Shown here piece by piece: positions 21,869 to 33,674 of a DNA stretch of 33,713 bases (its first letter is position 1; each line of letters starts with the position of its first letter). This DNA comes from Nephromyces sp. MM_2019 (taxonomy: Eukaryota; Apicomplexa; Aconoidasida; Nephromycida). The notes under the pieces are model-generated. The model did not search any database and was not told where the DNA came from. It saw only the letters and a list, made by a program, of their open reading frames with translations. A program made the translations under genes and the position numbers. Location of the stretch: the NCBI GenBank assembly GCA_015657535.1, contig JADHZB010001613.1:1-33713 (forward strand). The letters run 5' to 3'.

Positions 21869-22144
21869 ATGCTCAGTGATATAGAAAAATTTGGTTTTTT
21901 AAAAATATACGAGCTTGCTTTGCCTAGCAGCAAGCCAGTAGATGAAGAAGAAAGCTTTTATGCTGTGAAGAGAGATTTCTACATTTCTAGTCCTCTTTCA
22001 AGTGAGTTGTTATGGCTGTGGCAATTTTTGAGACTGGAAAAAGTATGCCAGAAGGAAAGCTTCACAAAAATCTACTTCAAAACATACGATACCACAGATT
22101 CCCACTATTTCAAAGAAACTGAACGTTATTATACCAGCCGATAA
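21869..22144 (+). CDS. Hypothetical ORF, 91 residues
   Basis: ATG-initiated frame ending in TAA, with protein-like composition (MLSDIEKFGFLKIYELALPS, then FYISSPLSSELLWLWQFL). It lies in an otherwise gene-poor AT-rich stretch. Part of it, near 21990-22055, resembles sequence at 29085-29150 within an intron of the large gene, so it may derive from a dispersed repeat instead of a functional gene. No family is recognised. Confidence 0.3.
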   Translation: MLSDIEKFGFLKIYELALPSSKPVDEEESFYAVKRDFYISSPLSSELLWLWQFLRLEKVCQKESFTKIYFKTYDTTDSHYFKETERYYTSR

Positions 22145-23977
22145 ATGGCTTTTACTCTTATACTAACTGCAACTAGACTATTGGGAATATTTTTAATCAG
22201 TACATTCCTACTATTAGCCTTTTCTCACCGCTTAAATATGTGTTTTTTCACACTGTAGTCAACCTTTTTTCAATTAAAAATATCCTTTAGTTTTCATCAG
22301 CATTTTCTGTTTTTGCCTTGTGATGAAATGAAGCGATATAATTTGAATACGGTATTTTATACCAGCTTTATCGTTTTTTAACAATCTTTCTAACAGGAGT
22401 ATTGGTAAAAGATGATGAAGCCTTCATACCAATGCCTAATCCTGATATTTTTACGAAATCTCTATAATATAACATTTAAAAGATGAAGAATTTCAATCAA
22501 AACTCTATAATTAACATCTTCAAGTAAATTTGTTTATTCACTTTGGTTAGTTTTTGAAACTATCCCAGCAATATGCTTCAACACCATTGCGTGAAGAGAC
22601 GAAATCACTTCCTCAATGAAAACCTAAAATAAAATTGTTTTTTTTGTTGGTAATTGGTTAGATCATCTCATCATACTGGTGTGTATATGCCGCGCGGAGG
22701 ACGGGATTAAGATGTGTGTGTTGTTCATTTAATATGTCTGTGTGTGCTAATTTAATATATACACATACATACTTGCTGACTTTATATGCTGGCAGTAAAT
22801 GCCTCTTTTTGAGTGTTGTTTTTACGGAAATTCGCATTAGAAATCACATGTTTCATCCTTTCCTGCCTCATTTTATTTCTGTAGAGATAGAAAGCAGAGT
22901 AAATTTAGTTTGGAAATATTGAAAGGAAGACTAGGTTTTACTGTTTCTTCGAAGTGGGCAGGAGGATGTTATTTAGCACACTTCCCTACAAAAATGAGGA
23001 GGGATTCAACGATTTACCTTCTTCGTAGGTTATAAATGAAGAGGCCACTAGGTGGGAATTGATGTAGAAATATAACTATCTCTATCGACTTAAATAAATC
23101 TTTATATATGTATATATATATCACTGGATATACTTCTCTTCGTATATGCATAGGTGAATCTCCATACATATATGATGTCCGTTTGTGTCTTCATATCTAT
23201 ATCCCTATATCTATCTAAGTATATTTATCTGTCTATTTATATCTCTCTCTAGCTATATCTCTCTATATATGTATCTCTCTATCTCTCTACCAACTGAGGA
23301 TTTCCAATGAATTTGACTGCTCTAAATCGCTATAAACCTGAGCGATAAAATGATAGGATTAAAAGCAATTTGCGTATAACACACGCCTTCAGTTAACCAG
23401 CTTGATGACATTTAGAAGGTTATTAATGCTATTTTTCAAACAGTTTAACACCAAAGTTGGAGGCTTGCAGTTAGTTCATGTATAAGATGTGAATCGTAGG
23501 TATACATAGGAGGACCTCTAGGTCTGCGATATGAGCGAAAAATTTCCCCTGGATATATATCTACTTTTTACTCTTCCTGTAGAGCTGTGTGTGTGTGTTT
23601 GAAGCTGTTAGGATCTAGTGTCATTATAAAGTATCAAGTGAAAGGCTCCCAGAAGAAAGAGGAATCAAAGAAGACTTTTAAATTTATATAAGCAAAGAGA
23701 AAGAGGCATCATTCATAACAAGTTGAGAGCATCTTCTCTGATGAACAGAAGACTTCTTGATGGCAATATTGAATATTCTAATAGCTGGGTGATAATCTAG
23801 AGAAGCGTAGAAAAACCACTTTATGTATTAAAATAGCTTGGTCTTCGCCATGTGTGTGCTGCTTTTTGATGCATTGATACTAGCTCTATATCATCCTGAA
23901 TTGCTAGTATACCATAGATGCTAGACTCTTTATAAGCAGCCACAACAGGGGTTGCTCATGGGCTTCGTTATGCATTC
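22145..23977. other. AT-rich gene-poor stretch
   Basis: No exon that I can defend. It contains a TA/ATCT-type microsatellite at about 23090-23290 (TATATATGTATATATATATC, then CTATATCTATCT and TCTCTC runs). A TGTGTGTGTG tract is near 23588. The short ORF at 22716-22922 is cysteine/tyrosine-rich and looks random. Confidence 0.6.
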
Positions 23978-24163
23978 ATGATAGAAGGAGAGGAAGAGGA
24001 TGATGAAGAAGAGGGTGATACAGAAGGAGAGATGAAGCTGAAGCTGAAAATGAAGAAGAAGATGAAAAAGAGGAAGAGGGTGATACATAAGAAGAGGGAG
24101 CTGAAGATGAAGAAGATGAAGAACACATCAATTGTAGATGAGGATGATCTAGTAGCTTGGTAG
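23978..24163 (+). repeat. Purine-rich GAA/GAT low-complexity tract
   Basis: A run of GAAGAAGAAGATGAA-like triplets that can be read as an acidic (EEEDDEEEGD) or Lys/Met-rich peptide depending on frame. A 61-codon ORF spans it and ends in TAG at 24161-24163. It may be a low-complexity exon end or simple purine satellite. Flanking sequence gives no support for a gene. Confidence 0.5.
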
Positions 24164-24889
24164 AGAATAAATCACCATTTTGTCAAAAATCAGGTTATTT
24201 ATGAAGTAGCTAGAAGGCTGACTATGCTGATGCGCACACTCAACATATGCTTTCTTCTTCTTGCTGCAGGTTTTATCGCAGATTCTACTAGTCTAGTAGG
24301 AGAGACTCTAGGTTGCTCTAAAGCCTTTAATCTAGAATCTCCAAAATTCAACATTTGATTTTCTCTTTTGTGAGTGTGTGTGTGCTGCTTTATTTGGTGT
24401 TTTTGTGTAGTGTGCACACACAGTGTGTGTGTGTGATAAACTGTATACAAGCAAAGTGTCTCAAACATATTCTCCAAAACATCATTTTTAGAGTAGGAAG
24501 ATGCATAAACTTACAGCATTCGGCATACAAAGACACCCTAAATCGTTTAAACTTCGGCGAGGTTTACCTGCTATGTTTACCTAGTGTGTGTTGCCTGCGT
24601 GAAAGTACTTGTAAAACACTGTTTTCTGGTGATTTACATATGGATTTTGCCAGATATTCAGCTCTATTCTATCAATAAGCTACTCCAGACAGACATCTTA
24701 GATATACCCTATATACTGGAGGTGTGTTCCGCATCATTAGTGTTGATTTTAAGGAGAAATCTCTAATTTAAGCGTCATTTCTTGTATACAATTTGAAGCT
24801 TATCTCCTTCATCAAGTAAAAGATGATGTGAATGACTTACCCTACCGCCGCAGCAATGTATGCACAATATATAGTAGGCCTTCGTGCTT

Positions 24890-25370
24890 TTTTCACGCAT
24901 ACACACGCACACACACGCACACACACGCACACACACGCACACACACGCACCATCTAAAGTATGCAAGTATTTGCAAGCTTTTATTTATAATGTAAGACAC
25001 ACACACGCTTGCTCACAGACAAATTCAAATAAAATTCACGCACACGTGCCAAATTGCACACACAAGTTGAAACACGCAAACAGGAGTTGAAATACACGAG
25101 TCGAAGTACACACGCACACACACGCCAACATGAGTTGAAACACTCACGCAGATGAGCTGAAACACACGAGTTGAAGTACACACGCGCTCACACGCCAGTT
25201 CAACCACACACACGCGAGTTTAACCACATACACAAGCTCGCATACACACAAGCTCACACATGCACACACAAGCTCACGCACGTACACACAAGCTCACACA
25301 AATTAGCAGACACATATACACACACACACATTTCAATGCCTCCAATGCCATGGATAAAAGAAGCTCACAC
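24890..25370 (-). repeat. CA-rich minisatellite block
   Basis: Begins with five tandem ACACACACGC units (24898-24950). It continues as degenerate units such as GAGTTGAA(A/G)(C/T)ACACACG at 25080-25200 and CACAAGCTCACRC at 25225-25310. The plus strand is CA-rich here, opposite to the TG-rich domain from about 25.7 kb onward. The ORFs in it are artefacts of the repeat. Confidence 0.85.
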
Positions 25371-26270
25371 ACACACCTTCTCTTTTGAGCTGCAAGTCTC
25401 TTCTCTTCGTCTGCATTCTCGATTTTGGCGTAGTTTGCCTCCTCCCACGTTCACCTGATACTGAGACCTGCAACGTTCTCAAAAGTCACTACTCTTGCAG
25501 AAGCTCCAGTGACTAGCTTTAGTGCAAGAGGATTTCTTTTTCCAAACTACGCACACACAGAATAACCTCCAATGTCCTCTTTCTCTTAGCTGAATGAGGT
25601 TCCATAAGCTGCTCTTTTCGTTTTTCTTGCGCTTATTCCAAATTTTGCCTTGAAATTCACCTCCTTCTTAGTGAAGTATAGTTGTGTGCGTGTGCGAGCC
25701 TACTCCTTTTTCTTCTTCTTCTTCTTCTGCTTTTTTGTTGATCTTTGGTTTTTTGTCTACGAAACTACTTCTTCTTTTTCTTTCTATCTTTTTCACACAT
25801 GATAACAAACTGGTATTTTTAGCAATAAAAACTCCCATTTATTGGGAAAAGAGTAGCAAACTATTCGTATGATGGCTGGAAAATGTCAATTTGAGGGTGT
25901 TTATCCGGAAGATGCTGGAAATAGCTGGGTTATTATGAAGAAGACGCGAGAAATTATTGAATGGATGCTATTGATTCTACACACTTGAGGGTGCTGCTTC
26001 AATGAGTTATAAAAAGCATGAATTTATGGTGGTAGCGTATGAGGAAGGGGCCTTTTTCGTGAAAAATTGAGTATGCCGGGTATTAAGATATTTTGAAATT
26101 GAAGTGAAAGTTGTTTTTGCACGATTTGCATGCTCAGTGAGCGGGCTATAGTTGAAGATGTGAAGTCATTCATTGATTTGATGTTACCATTTGTATGAGA
26201 CGTTTTATTGTAGTTTTTTCTAGTTTGCGGGGGCCTTGATATCATGGTTTAGATGATGCGGATAGTTATT

Positions 26271-26490
26271 GTCTCTGTGTGTTGTGTCTTCATGGCTACT
26301 TAGTAGTCGCTTTTCTGTGGGTAGTCATCATCCCTGTGTGTGTTGTGTCTGCATGGGTACTTTCCAGCGGCTTTTCTGTAGATCTTCATCATCTCTGTAT
26401 CTACACCTCTTCATGGTTGTTTCCTCTTCGCCTATCTGCAAATCTTCATCATCTCCGTGTGCGTGTGTGTGTGTGTGCGTGTTGTATCTT
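26271..26490 (+). repeat. About 60-bp degenerate tandem repeat, 4 copies
   Basis: Starts near 26271, 26332, 26392 and 26452. Each has CTSTGTGTG-like sequence, TTGTGTCTTCATGG-like sequence, a TACTT or GTTTC spacer, then CTTTTCTG-like sequence and ATCATC. The reading frame is open in two frames through it, so the period (a multiple of 3) keeps an ORF without meaning a gene. It lies about 630 bases upstream of the large gene start. Confidence 0.7.
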
Positions 26491-26809
26491 CATTGCTGTT
26501 TATTCTTCCCATCGTTCATATCTGCTTCCTTTATCTCTCGCAGGAGGATTTTCCTTCACGACTATCTCCTTCCCATTTTAGCCCTATCTCGTCTTCCCAA
26601 GGTTCTCCAAAGTCAGCTTTGAGTCCCCAATCCTTCAGGCTACCACACATACACGCTTATACCTTCCCTCTTTTAACTACCACATCAAAGAAGTTGGTGT
26701 GTGTTTACTTTTAAGCTAGCAGCGCTGCGAAATACATCAAAATCCAATTACTGCCTTTTTTTTCCCTTGAGAAAACCCCATCTTGGCGCTTCTACGGGAG
26801 TGTGCGTGT

Positions 26810-26985
26810 GTGTGATCATACTTTTATGTGTGCGTCTGTGTGACCACTATTTCTTGTGTGTGCATGTGTGTGATTATCATTTCTTGTGTGTGTGTGCGCT
26901 TGTGTGATCACCACTTCTTGCATGTGCGTGGGTGTGATTATCATTTCTTGTGTGTGTGTGTGATCATGCGATCATTATTTTTTCT
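26810..26985 (+). repeat. About 30-bp TG/ATCA tandem repeat, 5-6 copies
   Basis: Units of the form GTGTGTGATTATCATTTCTTGTGTGTGTG, with GATCA variants, begin near 26810, 26838, 26866, 26902 and 26931. The block ends about 140 bases before the ATG of the large gene, so it lies in its promoter or 5' leader. GATCA and TGATTA words could be protein sites, but nothing shows this. Confidence 0.75.
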
Positions 26986-27122
26986 GTGCCAGTATCCTTG
27001 TATATTTGTTGATGCTTTCTTTACTTCCTATCACCACTCCCACATGCCGAGAGACTTCGCCGTTCCCATTATCTCCAGAAACACACACACACACATGATT
27101 CTTTGCCTTGAAAACTCACACG

Positions 27123-30100
27123 ATGGCAGCCACAACAGCCTCCAACGGGGGGCAAGTTGCCTCTCATAGCCATTCCTTCAATCTAAAGCTTCTCTTAGCT
27201 TCGACAAGCCACCTGAAGGGTTTGCTACTTCATGAGGAAACCTCATCGGAGCTTCTCTCAGCCCTTTTCAAGGAGCCTGCCGTCATCTCAATCTTTGAGA
27301 ATCTCTTGGATAACTACAACTCCAGCTTAGATCGATCATTACCCCCAGAGATTGCTCCGCCTCTTTTGGAGTTGATAAAGAGGATTCAGTGTGCTCGTTT
27401 GAAGATAGTGAGAGAGCAGAAAAATGCATACAGTGAGCAGTGTGAAGCACTGGGAAGGCCTTCTTCTTCTATAGCATCTACTGGAGGAGATGCTAAAGGA
27501 TTGTCTGGCACTAGTAGTAACTTTGGCAGTTTGGTGGTGGGTGCTACGAGTGGTGCAAGTTCGGGGGGTGGGGGTGGTGCTACTACTATAATTGGGGGGG
27601 GTGTACCCCCCCTAGGCTTGTCACCAGAGCGTAACACTATCATAGATAGGTCATCTCCTTACGATGCTGATTCCCTCTCAGATGCACTAGTATATGATTG
27701 CCTTCAAGCTTATAGGATTAGAAAGTATATACCTCAGACTGGTGTGTTAGTAGCCAAGTCTTGCAATGATCCGACTGGGTATCATCACAACTTCCTCTTC
27801 TCTTTGAACGTTGAAGATCCGACGTTTCTACGTGAATTGACGGATTGTTTAGTCGATGAACAAGTAGATCTTCTCTGGTCTATACATGCAATCTTCAGGA
27901 TCTCTACTGACTATCTTCACCCTCTTTTTCCTGCCTGCCGAGATCTTACTAGTATCCTAATGTATAAGCTAAAGATTGATGAGAAGCTGTGGGCTGCTTA
28001 TCTCAAGCTAAGAGAGCGAAAGCCTGTGTTTAGGAGGGGTTCTAGGGTCAGTAAGGAGCTGATTCAACGGTGTGCTCGCGATTTGAGGACGACGTTATTG
28101 CTGCAGACTCTTGTGGTGGAGTGTTTGTGTGGATTGGCAAGGATTGAGGAGGTTGGTTGGTCTGTATGTGTGCGAATTGCTGTGATATGTGTGCGAGTTG
28201 CTGTGATATGTGTGTAGTGGGTGCTGTATGTGCTGTTGGTGTGTATGCGAGTTGCTGTGTGTGTTCTGTTGGTGTGTACGCAAGTTGCTATGTGTATGCG
28301 AGTTGCGGTGTGTGTGCACGTAACTGTGATATGTGTGTGGTGGGTGTTGTATGTGCTATTGGTGTGTATTTGAGTTTCTGTGTGTACTGTTGGTGTGTGC
28401 GAGTTGCTGTGATATGTGTGTAGTGGGTGCTGTGTGCATGTGCTGCTGGTGTCTGCGAGTTGCTGTGCGTGTGCAAGTTACTGTGATATGAGCAGTAGGT
28501 GCTTTATGTGCGTGCTGTTGGTCTGTGTAAGTTTTTTTTTTGCGCAGAGGTTGCTATGTGTGTGCAAATTGCAGTGATATGAGCAGTAGGTGCTGTGTGT
28601 GTGTTGTGTGTGTGGTTAATGACATACATTCATCTTCTACTCTCGTTCTAATTTCAGCATTCTTTAGGGATAGTTAATAATCTAGAGAAGTATGCAACGC
28701 ATTTCATGGATGATAAGTTCATTGGCATTCTAAATGTAGTTGGGCAAGAATACCCTGGCGTAATGGAGTCGGAATTACTTATACACTATGCAGAGTAAGC
28801 TGAGACTATAGTTCTACTGTGTGCGTGTATGTGTGTGTGTGTGTGTGTTTGTGTGTTTTTGCGTTTGTTTGTGTGTGTGTCTATGTGTGTGCTTGTTAGT
28901 GGGTATCTATATGTGTGCTTTTGTGTGGGTATCTATATGTGTGCTCTTGTTTGGATATCTATGTGTGTGTTTGTGCTTGTGTTTATGTTTGAGCATCGAT
29001 GTGTGTGTTTATGTGTGAGAATCTATGTGTATGTGTGTGTGTGTGTATTTGACAGTTCTGTCTCAGTCTTTTTGGTGAATGCAGTTGCTTTGCAGGAACT
29101 CCTCTTACTAGTGAGCTGCTTTGTGTGTTAAAATTCAAAGTATGCCAGGCACACACACTGTATGAATCTTTGTTTTCTGTGAAGACTATAGTTTTTAACC
29201 ATTTATAAACACTTTGCTTGTATGTATGTGTGTGTATTAATTTTCCTTGAAAAACACGAAATTTTATGCTTTTTCTACTCTGTGTGTGTGTGTGCAGGGA
29301 TTTGTCTTATGCATGCACACTACTTCTTATTAGCCTGTACAAGGCTGGAAGGTTTAACCAGAAGGTACGTCTAGATGAGGTTGGGACAATGGAGCAGGTA
29401 GAGAAAGAGAGATAAGTGTGTAGATGCTAGACTAGAAAGCACGTATGTTTGTACACCCAGGCTTTATAGGCTGTTTTTGCCTTTTCTTTGCAACAGTGAG
29501 CTACATTGTGATGTGTGTGCGTGAAATGATTAGCTAATGCTGTAGCTGTCGGTGATTCGCTGTCTTCATTGGCGAGCTATCGCGATGTTTTCAGAGGTTA
29601 TTGAGAGCTTTATGTGCCATCGTGAGATGCCTCTGTAAGGATGTGGTTTACTTCTATACAAACCCATGTGTATGTAGTGTTTTAATCTCTTATTCATCTG
29701 TGTGTGCGTGTGTGTGTGATTATCTCTGTGTGTGTATGTGATTATCTCTGTGTGTGTATGTGTGCACATCTTTGGGTTTTGTGCTAGTTTTTAATGGATT
29801 TTTTTCTTCCCCTCCCCCCTCATGACTCGTCTCAACGTCTATACATTGTGTGTGTGTGTACATACACTACTTGCTTGGTGAAATCATGCCTACCAACCCT
29901 GTTAAGCATGCTTTGTTTGAAGAAAGCAGCCTAAAGCATAGCACACATCCCAACCATCTCAACAGGGTAGCTTGCAATGCTTGCCCACTATGCTACTCTT
30001 TCGCACACATAAAGAGAGCCAAGCTGCTTCATTTAAAGCAGTACAGCCTTTAATGAATCAGCTCTTCTAAAGCTTAAAGCTAAGCCCTTCAGATTCAGCC

Positions 30101-32956
30101 ATCACCCCCTTGTTGAGGTTTTGTGTGTGTTATTCCGCCGTAGATATAATCCTTGTGCTTCATCCTAAGAAAGTCCTCCCTCTATTCTAAGGCTATCAAC
30201 CCTCACAGGCTTATGTTGCTTTGTTGAGTGTGTGGGTTTCTTGAGCATGTGCCGCTCGCTCACTGCCTCATACCCCCCCTCTCCCCTTCTTTACACCTCC
30301 TTCCCAGCTTGTTTATCACCATCCGCTCCATCTCTTCACCTTCCTCAAACAAAACCAGACCCCCCTTAGCAAAGTCTCCTCCCTCCCATTTAATTAACCA
30401 AACGCACACTGTGCCACCATCTTCATGAATCTCAGCTCTCCTTTATGGTTTTCAATGCCCCCCCTTCCCACTCCCCACACGCACACAACCCCTTTCCATT
30501 TGCTAATACTCCTCCAAACACCTCCCTGTGTGCAGGATCCAAATTTTGTGAACCTTCACAGCACGATGGTGCAGTGGCTGCATCAGCTTGATAGCTCTTT
30601 GTATCTTGCTACACGAGAGTGTGCGTATGGCTCGTTAGACAACCCTCAAGAGGAGACAATGCGCCTCACCCTCACCCTGAGGGAACTTAAGGTATCCCAG
30701 GGATCGTTCATGCGCACACGCTATCCTCACATGTTGCTAGTGCTCTTCGCACACGGTGCGATGCTCTCTACTCTTGGCCCAGCAGAATCAGCCTCAAATC
30801 TTCAAGAGCTCCCTGCTACACACACCACACCGGCACCTCTCAACAACAGACCTCGCCCGAATGAAGAAGAAGAAACAACTCACCCCCCTTTCAACCTCCA
30901 CCTTCCCACCCTCACAGAGAACTCCACTCTCCCTCCCACACACACACACGCTTCAGAGCCTACCAAGCCAACCAATGACAAGAGAATCCACCCTCCTACC
31001 ACCTTACCATACATTGAAGAGGAGAAAACTTCTTCATCGATATTTCTGTTAGATAAAGATTCCTTCCTCCTCAACCTCTTACCACGCTGCACTGGCTTGT
31101 TTTCACTGGCTTTTCACGGGTTGGTGTTATCACGAGATGAGGGTGGTGGGGGGGGTTTCTTATCTCATCGTAGCGCTCGATCTGCTGGAACACACGAGGA
31201 TGCTAATGGGTCAACCTTTAGGTGGATAATTCTCGAGTATTTTCAGGTAGTAATGACTGGTTTGAAGCCGTTAAGCTTTGTGAACTACTTTGATGTTCTT
31301 GTTGAAGCTCTGTGCATCCTCCTCAATTATCCTGGCATGGCAGATGAGGTGTGGATGGGAGGAAAAGCGTCCAATTCTGCCGATGAAATGCTCTTAAATC
31401 AGCTTTTTACGAGGCTTTTAGGGCATTTTCAGGCGAATTTTCCCTATGGAATTCATCGTTATGTCGACTTACTCAGTGCTTTAATACCTCATCCTCATTT
31501 ACTGGATACTGTAGATGCAGTAGATGAAGAAGACCCGCTGATTGAGGAAGGGGGGGGGTGTTTGTTAAGCGCTCAGGAAGAAAGTGGGGTAGTAGTTGAG
31601 GAAGTGGGGAGTGTAAGTGGGGTTAGAAGGTTGCCCGTGGATGCACGAAACCCCCCTGAGTATAAGCCCACCTCTGCCCTGGTTAACTCTGGAGAGCTGG
31701 GGGATGGTATAGCTGCAGTGAAGGGGGGTGAGATTCCCAATCAGTCGCTTTATGATGCCCAGCAATGGGGTGGCCGTAGTACTGGGGGGGGGGGGTTGGG
31801 GGGGGAAGAAAGAAATGCTTCTTTGAAGCCTCTTGGAGGCGAGCAGGGTGGTGATAATGTGATGGTTGAGGGAGGGGTGGGTAAAACATCTTCGTCAAAA
31901 TCTCAACGCTCCCCCTTGCTTAACCACAAGGGAGGGCTACAGGTGGGGAACTCCCGCTACCCTACCACGACCCTCCCTGAGAACGACGCCTCCAAACCTG
32001 CACACACACCACTACCACCACCACCACCACATTCTCTGATGGAAAACTGCACCTCCTTCTTCTTCGTGTTACAGCAGTTGAATCATAGGCTTACTGAGAT
32101 CCTACTGCCTCCCTTATCCTCAGCCTTTGTTCCGGTTCCCCCCAGTAACTTGCTCAACCCTCAATGGGAGCAATCGTATAGTCTTTCAGGGGGGCCTTCT
32201 ACCTCAGTGAATAGAGGAGGGGCAGGGAAAAAGCTCTTGTCTTCTATCTCTTCTTCATCTACTTTCGGAATATCCAGCTTAGAGAGCTTACTAGGGAATG
32301 AAGACATTGAGATGATGCCCTTTGAGTATCGCCTACACACAGATATCTGGCTAGAGCTTGCAGTCGCTAGCCTTATGGGCATACAAGATACTGGGAGAAA
32401 ACTTGTAGAGGAGGGAGATGATATGGTGGTGGGGGGCGTGAAAAATTGGAGTATCTTAGAGAAGGGCTGTCAAGGCATTACACAGACTGTCGACTATGCT
32501 ACTGGAGGCAGTGCTTTACTATCTTCCTACGCTGTACATACACCTGGAGGGGGGAATACTCTCGAGCAGCAGCAAGCAGCTATGCAGAGCAGTCGTCATG
32601 TGTGGAGCTTATCTACGGACTGCAGTGTGTGCGAGTGTGCAGACAGGCGACGTCCTCACTTTTATCTACGCAACAACGTGGATAACAGCTCTTTCCTTCT
32701 TGATGTGGGGTTGCTTCTGCGAGATGAGATGGAGGCGGGGGGGGAAGGGAAGGAAGGCGATCGTAGGTGCGGTGTGTTAGACCCACAGAATGCGATGATG
32801 TGTGCGATTAGCTTCCCTGTTCGCTGCAACATCTCTATCCTGAAGCTCCTGTGGTTTTTGTGGGATTCTAGCCTGCGTTTTTTGGAGGGATGCGATGATG
32901 ATTTGCCTCCTGCAGCATTCAAGTTAGCTGGGGAGGATGTGGGTGTGGGATTTTGA
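27123..32956 (+). CDS. Large helical protein, possible Nup188/Nup205-like scaffold
   Basis: Exons 27123-28151 (phase 0), 28658-28794 (phase 2), 29298-29364 (phase 0) and 30536 to at least 32938. All joins have GT/AG ends and consistent phase, giving about 1,210 residues. The last frame stops at TGA 32954-32956, but a GT at 32939 opens a TG-rich stretch like the other introns, so the gene may continue. The protein is mostly hydrophobic helix (ELTDCLVDEQVDLLWSIHAI, FVNYFDVLVEALCILLNY, HFQANFPYGIHRYVDLLSAL). It is broken by low-complexity inserts: Gly/Ser-rich in exon 1, Pro/Thr/His-rich near 30790-31000, and Gly/acidic in 31530-32030. No membrane anchor or catalytic motif is seen. Helix order and motif feel recall inner-ring nucleoporins Nup188/Nup205, but this rests on memory and weak similarity. 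Other alpha-solenoid proteins are equally possible. Confidence 0.75.
28152..28657 (+). repeat. Intron 1 minisatellite
   Basis: This 506-base intron consists of degenerate units of about 20-24 bases resembling GTGTGCGAGTTGCTGTGATAT, with GTAGTGGGTGCTGTATGTGC variants. It ends in a normal acceptor (CTCGTTCTAATTTCAG). The donor is GTTGGT. Confidence 0.85.
28795..29297 (+). repeat. Intron 2 TG-rich minisatellite
   Basis: Intron with donor GTAAGC and acceptor TGTGTGTGTGTGTGCAG. It contains TG tracts and a 26-base unit, GTGGGTATCTATATGTGTGC(T)TTTGT, at about 28899, 28925 and 28951. The acceptor pyrimidine tract is replaced by TG repeats, so splicing would rely on TG/UG-rich sequence before CAG. 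Confidence 0.8.
29365..30535 (+). repeat. Intron 3, with TG tandem units
   Basis: 1,171 bases between donor GTACGT and acceptor CCTCCCTGTGTGCAG. It holds a short tandem (TGTGATTATCTCTGTGTGTGTA, two copies at about 29714-29760) and TG tracts near 29840. From about 30260 the last 280 bases are C/T- and CA-rich instead of TG-rich. Nothing else is recognised in it. Confidence 0.7.
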
Positions 32957-33160
32957 GGGCGGGGGAAGGGGTTGTGTGTGGATGTGTATTCATGGGTGTG
33001 TGTGTGTGTACAGTGTGTTGTGTGCTGTGTGTGTGTGTACAGTGTGTTGTGTGTGTGTACAGTGTGTTGTGTGTGTGTGTGTGTGTACAGTGTGTTGTGT
33101 GTGTGTTGTGTGTGTGTTGTGTGTGTGTGTGTGTTGTGTGTGTGTAATAATTTTTGCAAA
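32957..33160 (+). repeat. TG minisatellite after the large gene's ORF
   Basis: Four units of about 20-30 bases ending in TACAGTGTGTTG (near 33008, 33039, 33059 and 33086), followed by GTGTTG repeats to 33145. It has the same character as the introns of the preceding gene. It is followed by TTTTCTAGGG at 33190-33197, a possible acceptor for a further exon. Confidence 0.8.
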
Positions 33161-33534
33161 TATGTGTAATCATTTTTGTGTGCTGGATTTTCTAGGGTTG
33201 GAGGGGGACCTTTTTAAGCGTGTGTGTTGATGATTTCAATGCTGTGATATGGGGATTTTAGCCAGAGGGGCCTGTAATTTTCTTTGAAGATTTCTGGTTG
33301 CAGTGGGGAGGGGAGTAATACGTTTTATAATGGTGCGGCCTCAGTGAGTTGTTATGAAAAGAGAAGGTTATAGCTGTGTGTGTGTGTAGACTCAGCACTC
33401 TGAATACACTGCATTTATGTAGCAGGCAGTTATGTGTGCATTCGGTATATACTAAGATACTTAAAAATGGTGTCTAGCTTTGGTGTTTGCTCGTTATATA
33501 TGTATCTAACAAAAGGTTTGTAGGTTTTAGCTAT

Positions 33535-33548
33535 TAGGGTTTAGGGTT
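33535..33548 (+). repeat. Telomere-like TTAGGGTTTAGGGTT
   Basis: Two consecutive TTTAGGG-type units occur in otherwise ordinary sequence near the right end. Two units alone can arise by chance in TG/AG-rich DNA. The unit matches plant-type telomere repeats also used by coccidians. Confidence 0.4.
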
Positions 33549-33674
33549 ACAAATGCCTAGCTTCTAGGTGGTTAAGCTGTTGTGTGTGATGAGTCTTGGA
33601 TAAGCCAATATAAAGCTGCTGCATCTTCAAATATTTTTTTCAAATTTGGGGGGAAAAATCGCATATGAAGGCAA

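Noticed and set aside
24775..25458. Histidine/threonine-rich ORFs on both strands of the CA block
   Set aside because: Pure repeat translation, open on both strands; no start context or conserved segment.
26269..26622. Two overlapping serine/valine-rich ORFs upstream of the large gene
   Set aside because: They cross the 60-bp tandem repeat, whose length is a multiple of three, which keeps several frames open without selection.
30228..30535. Extending the large gene's last exon upstream to the ATG at 30425
   Set aside because: The segment before 30536 is C/T-rich and ends in a standard acceptor (CTGTGTGCAG); phase with the upstream exon fits at 30536.
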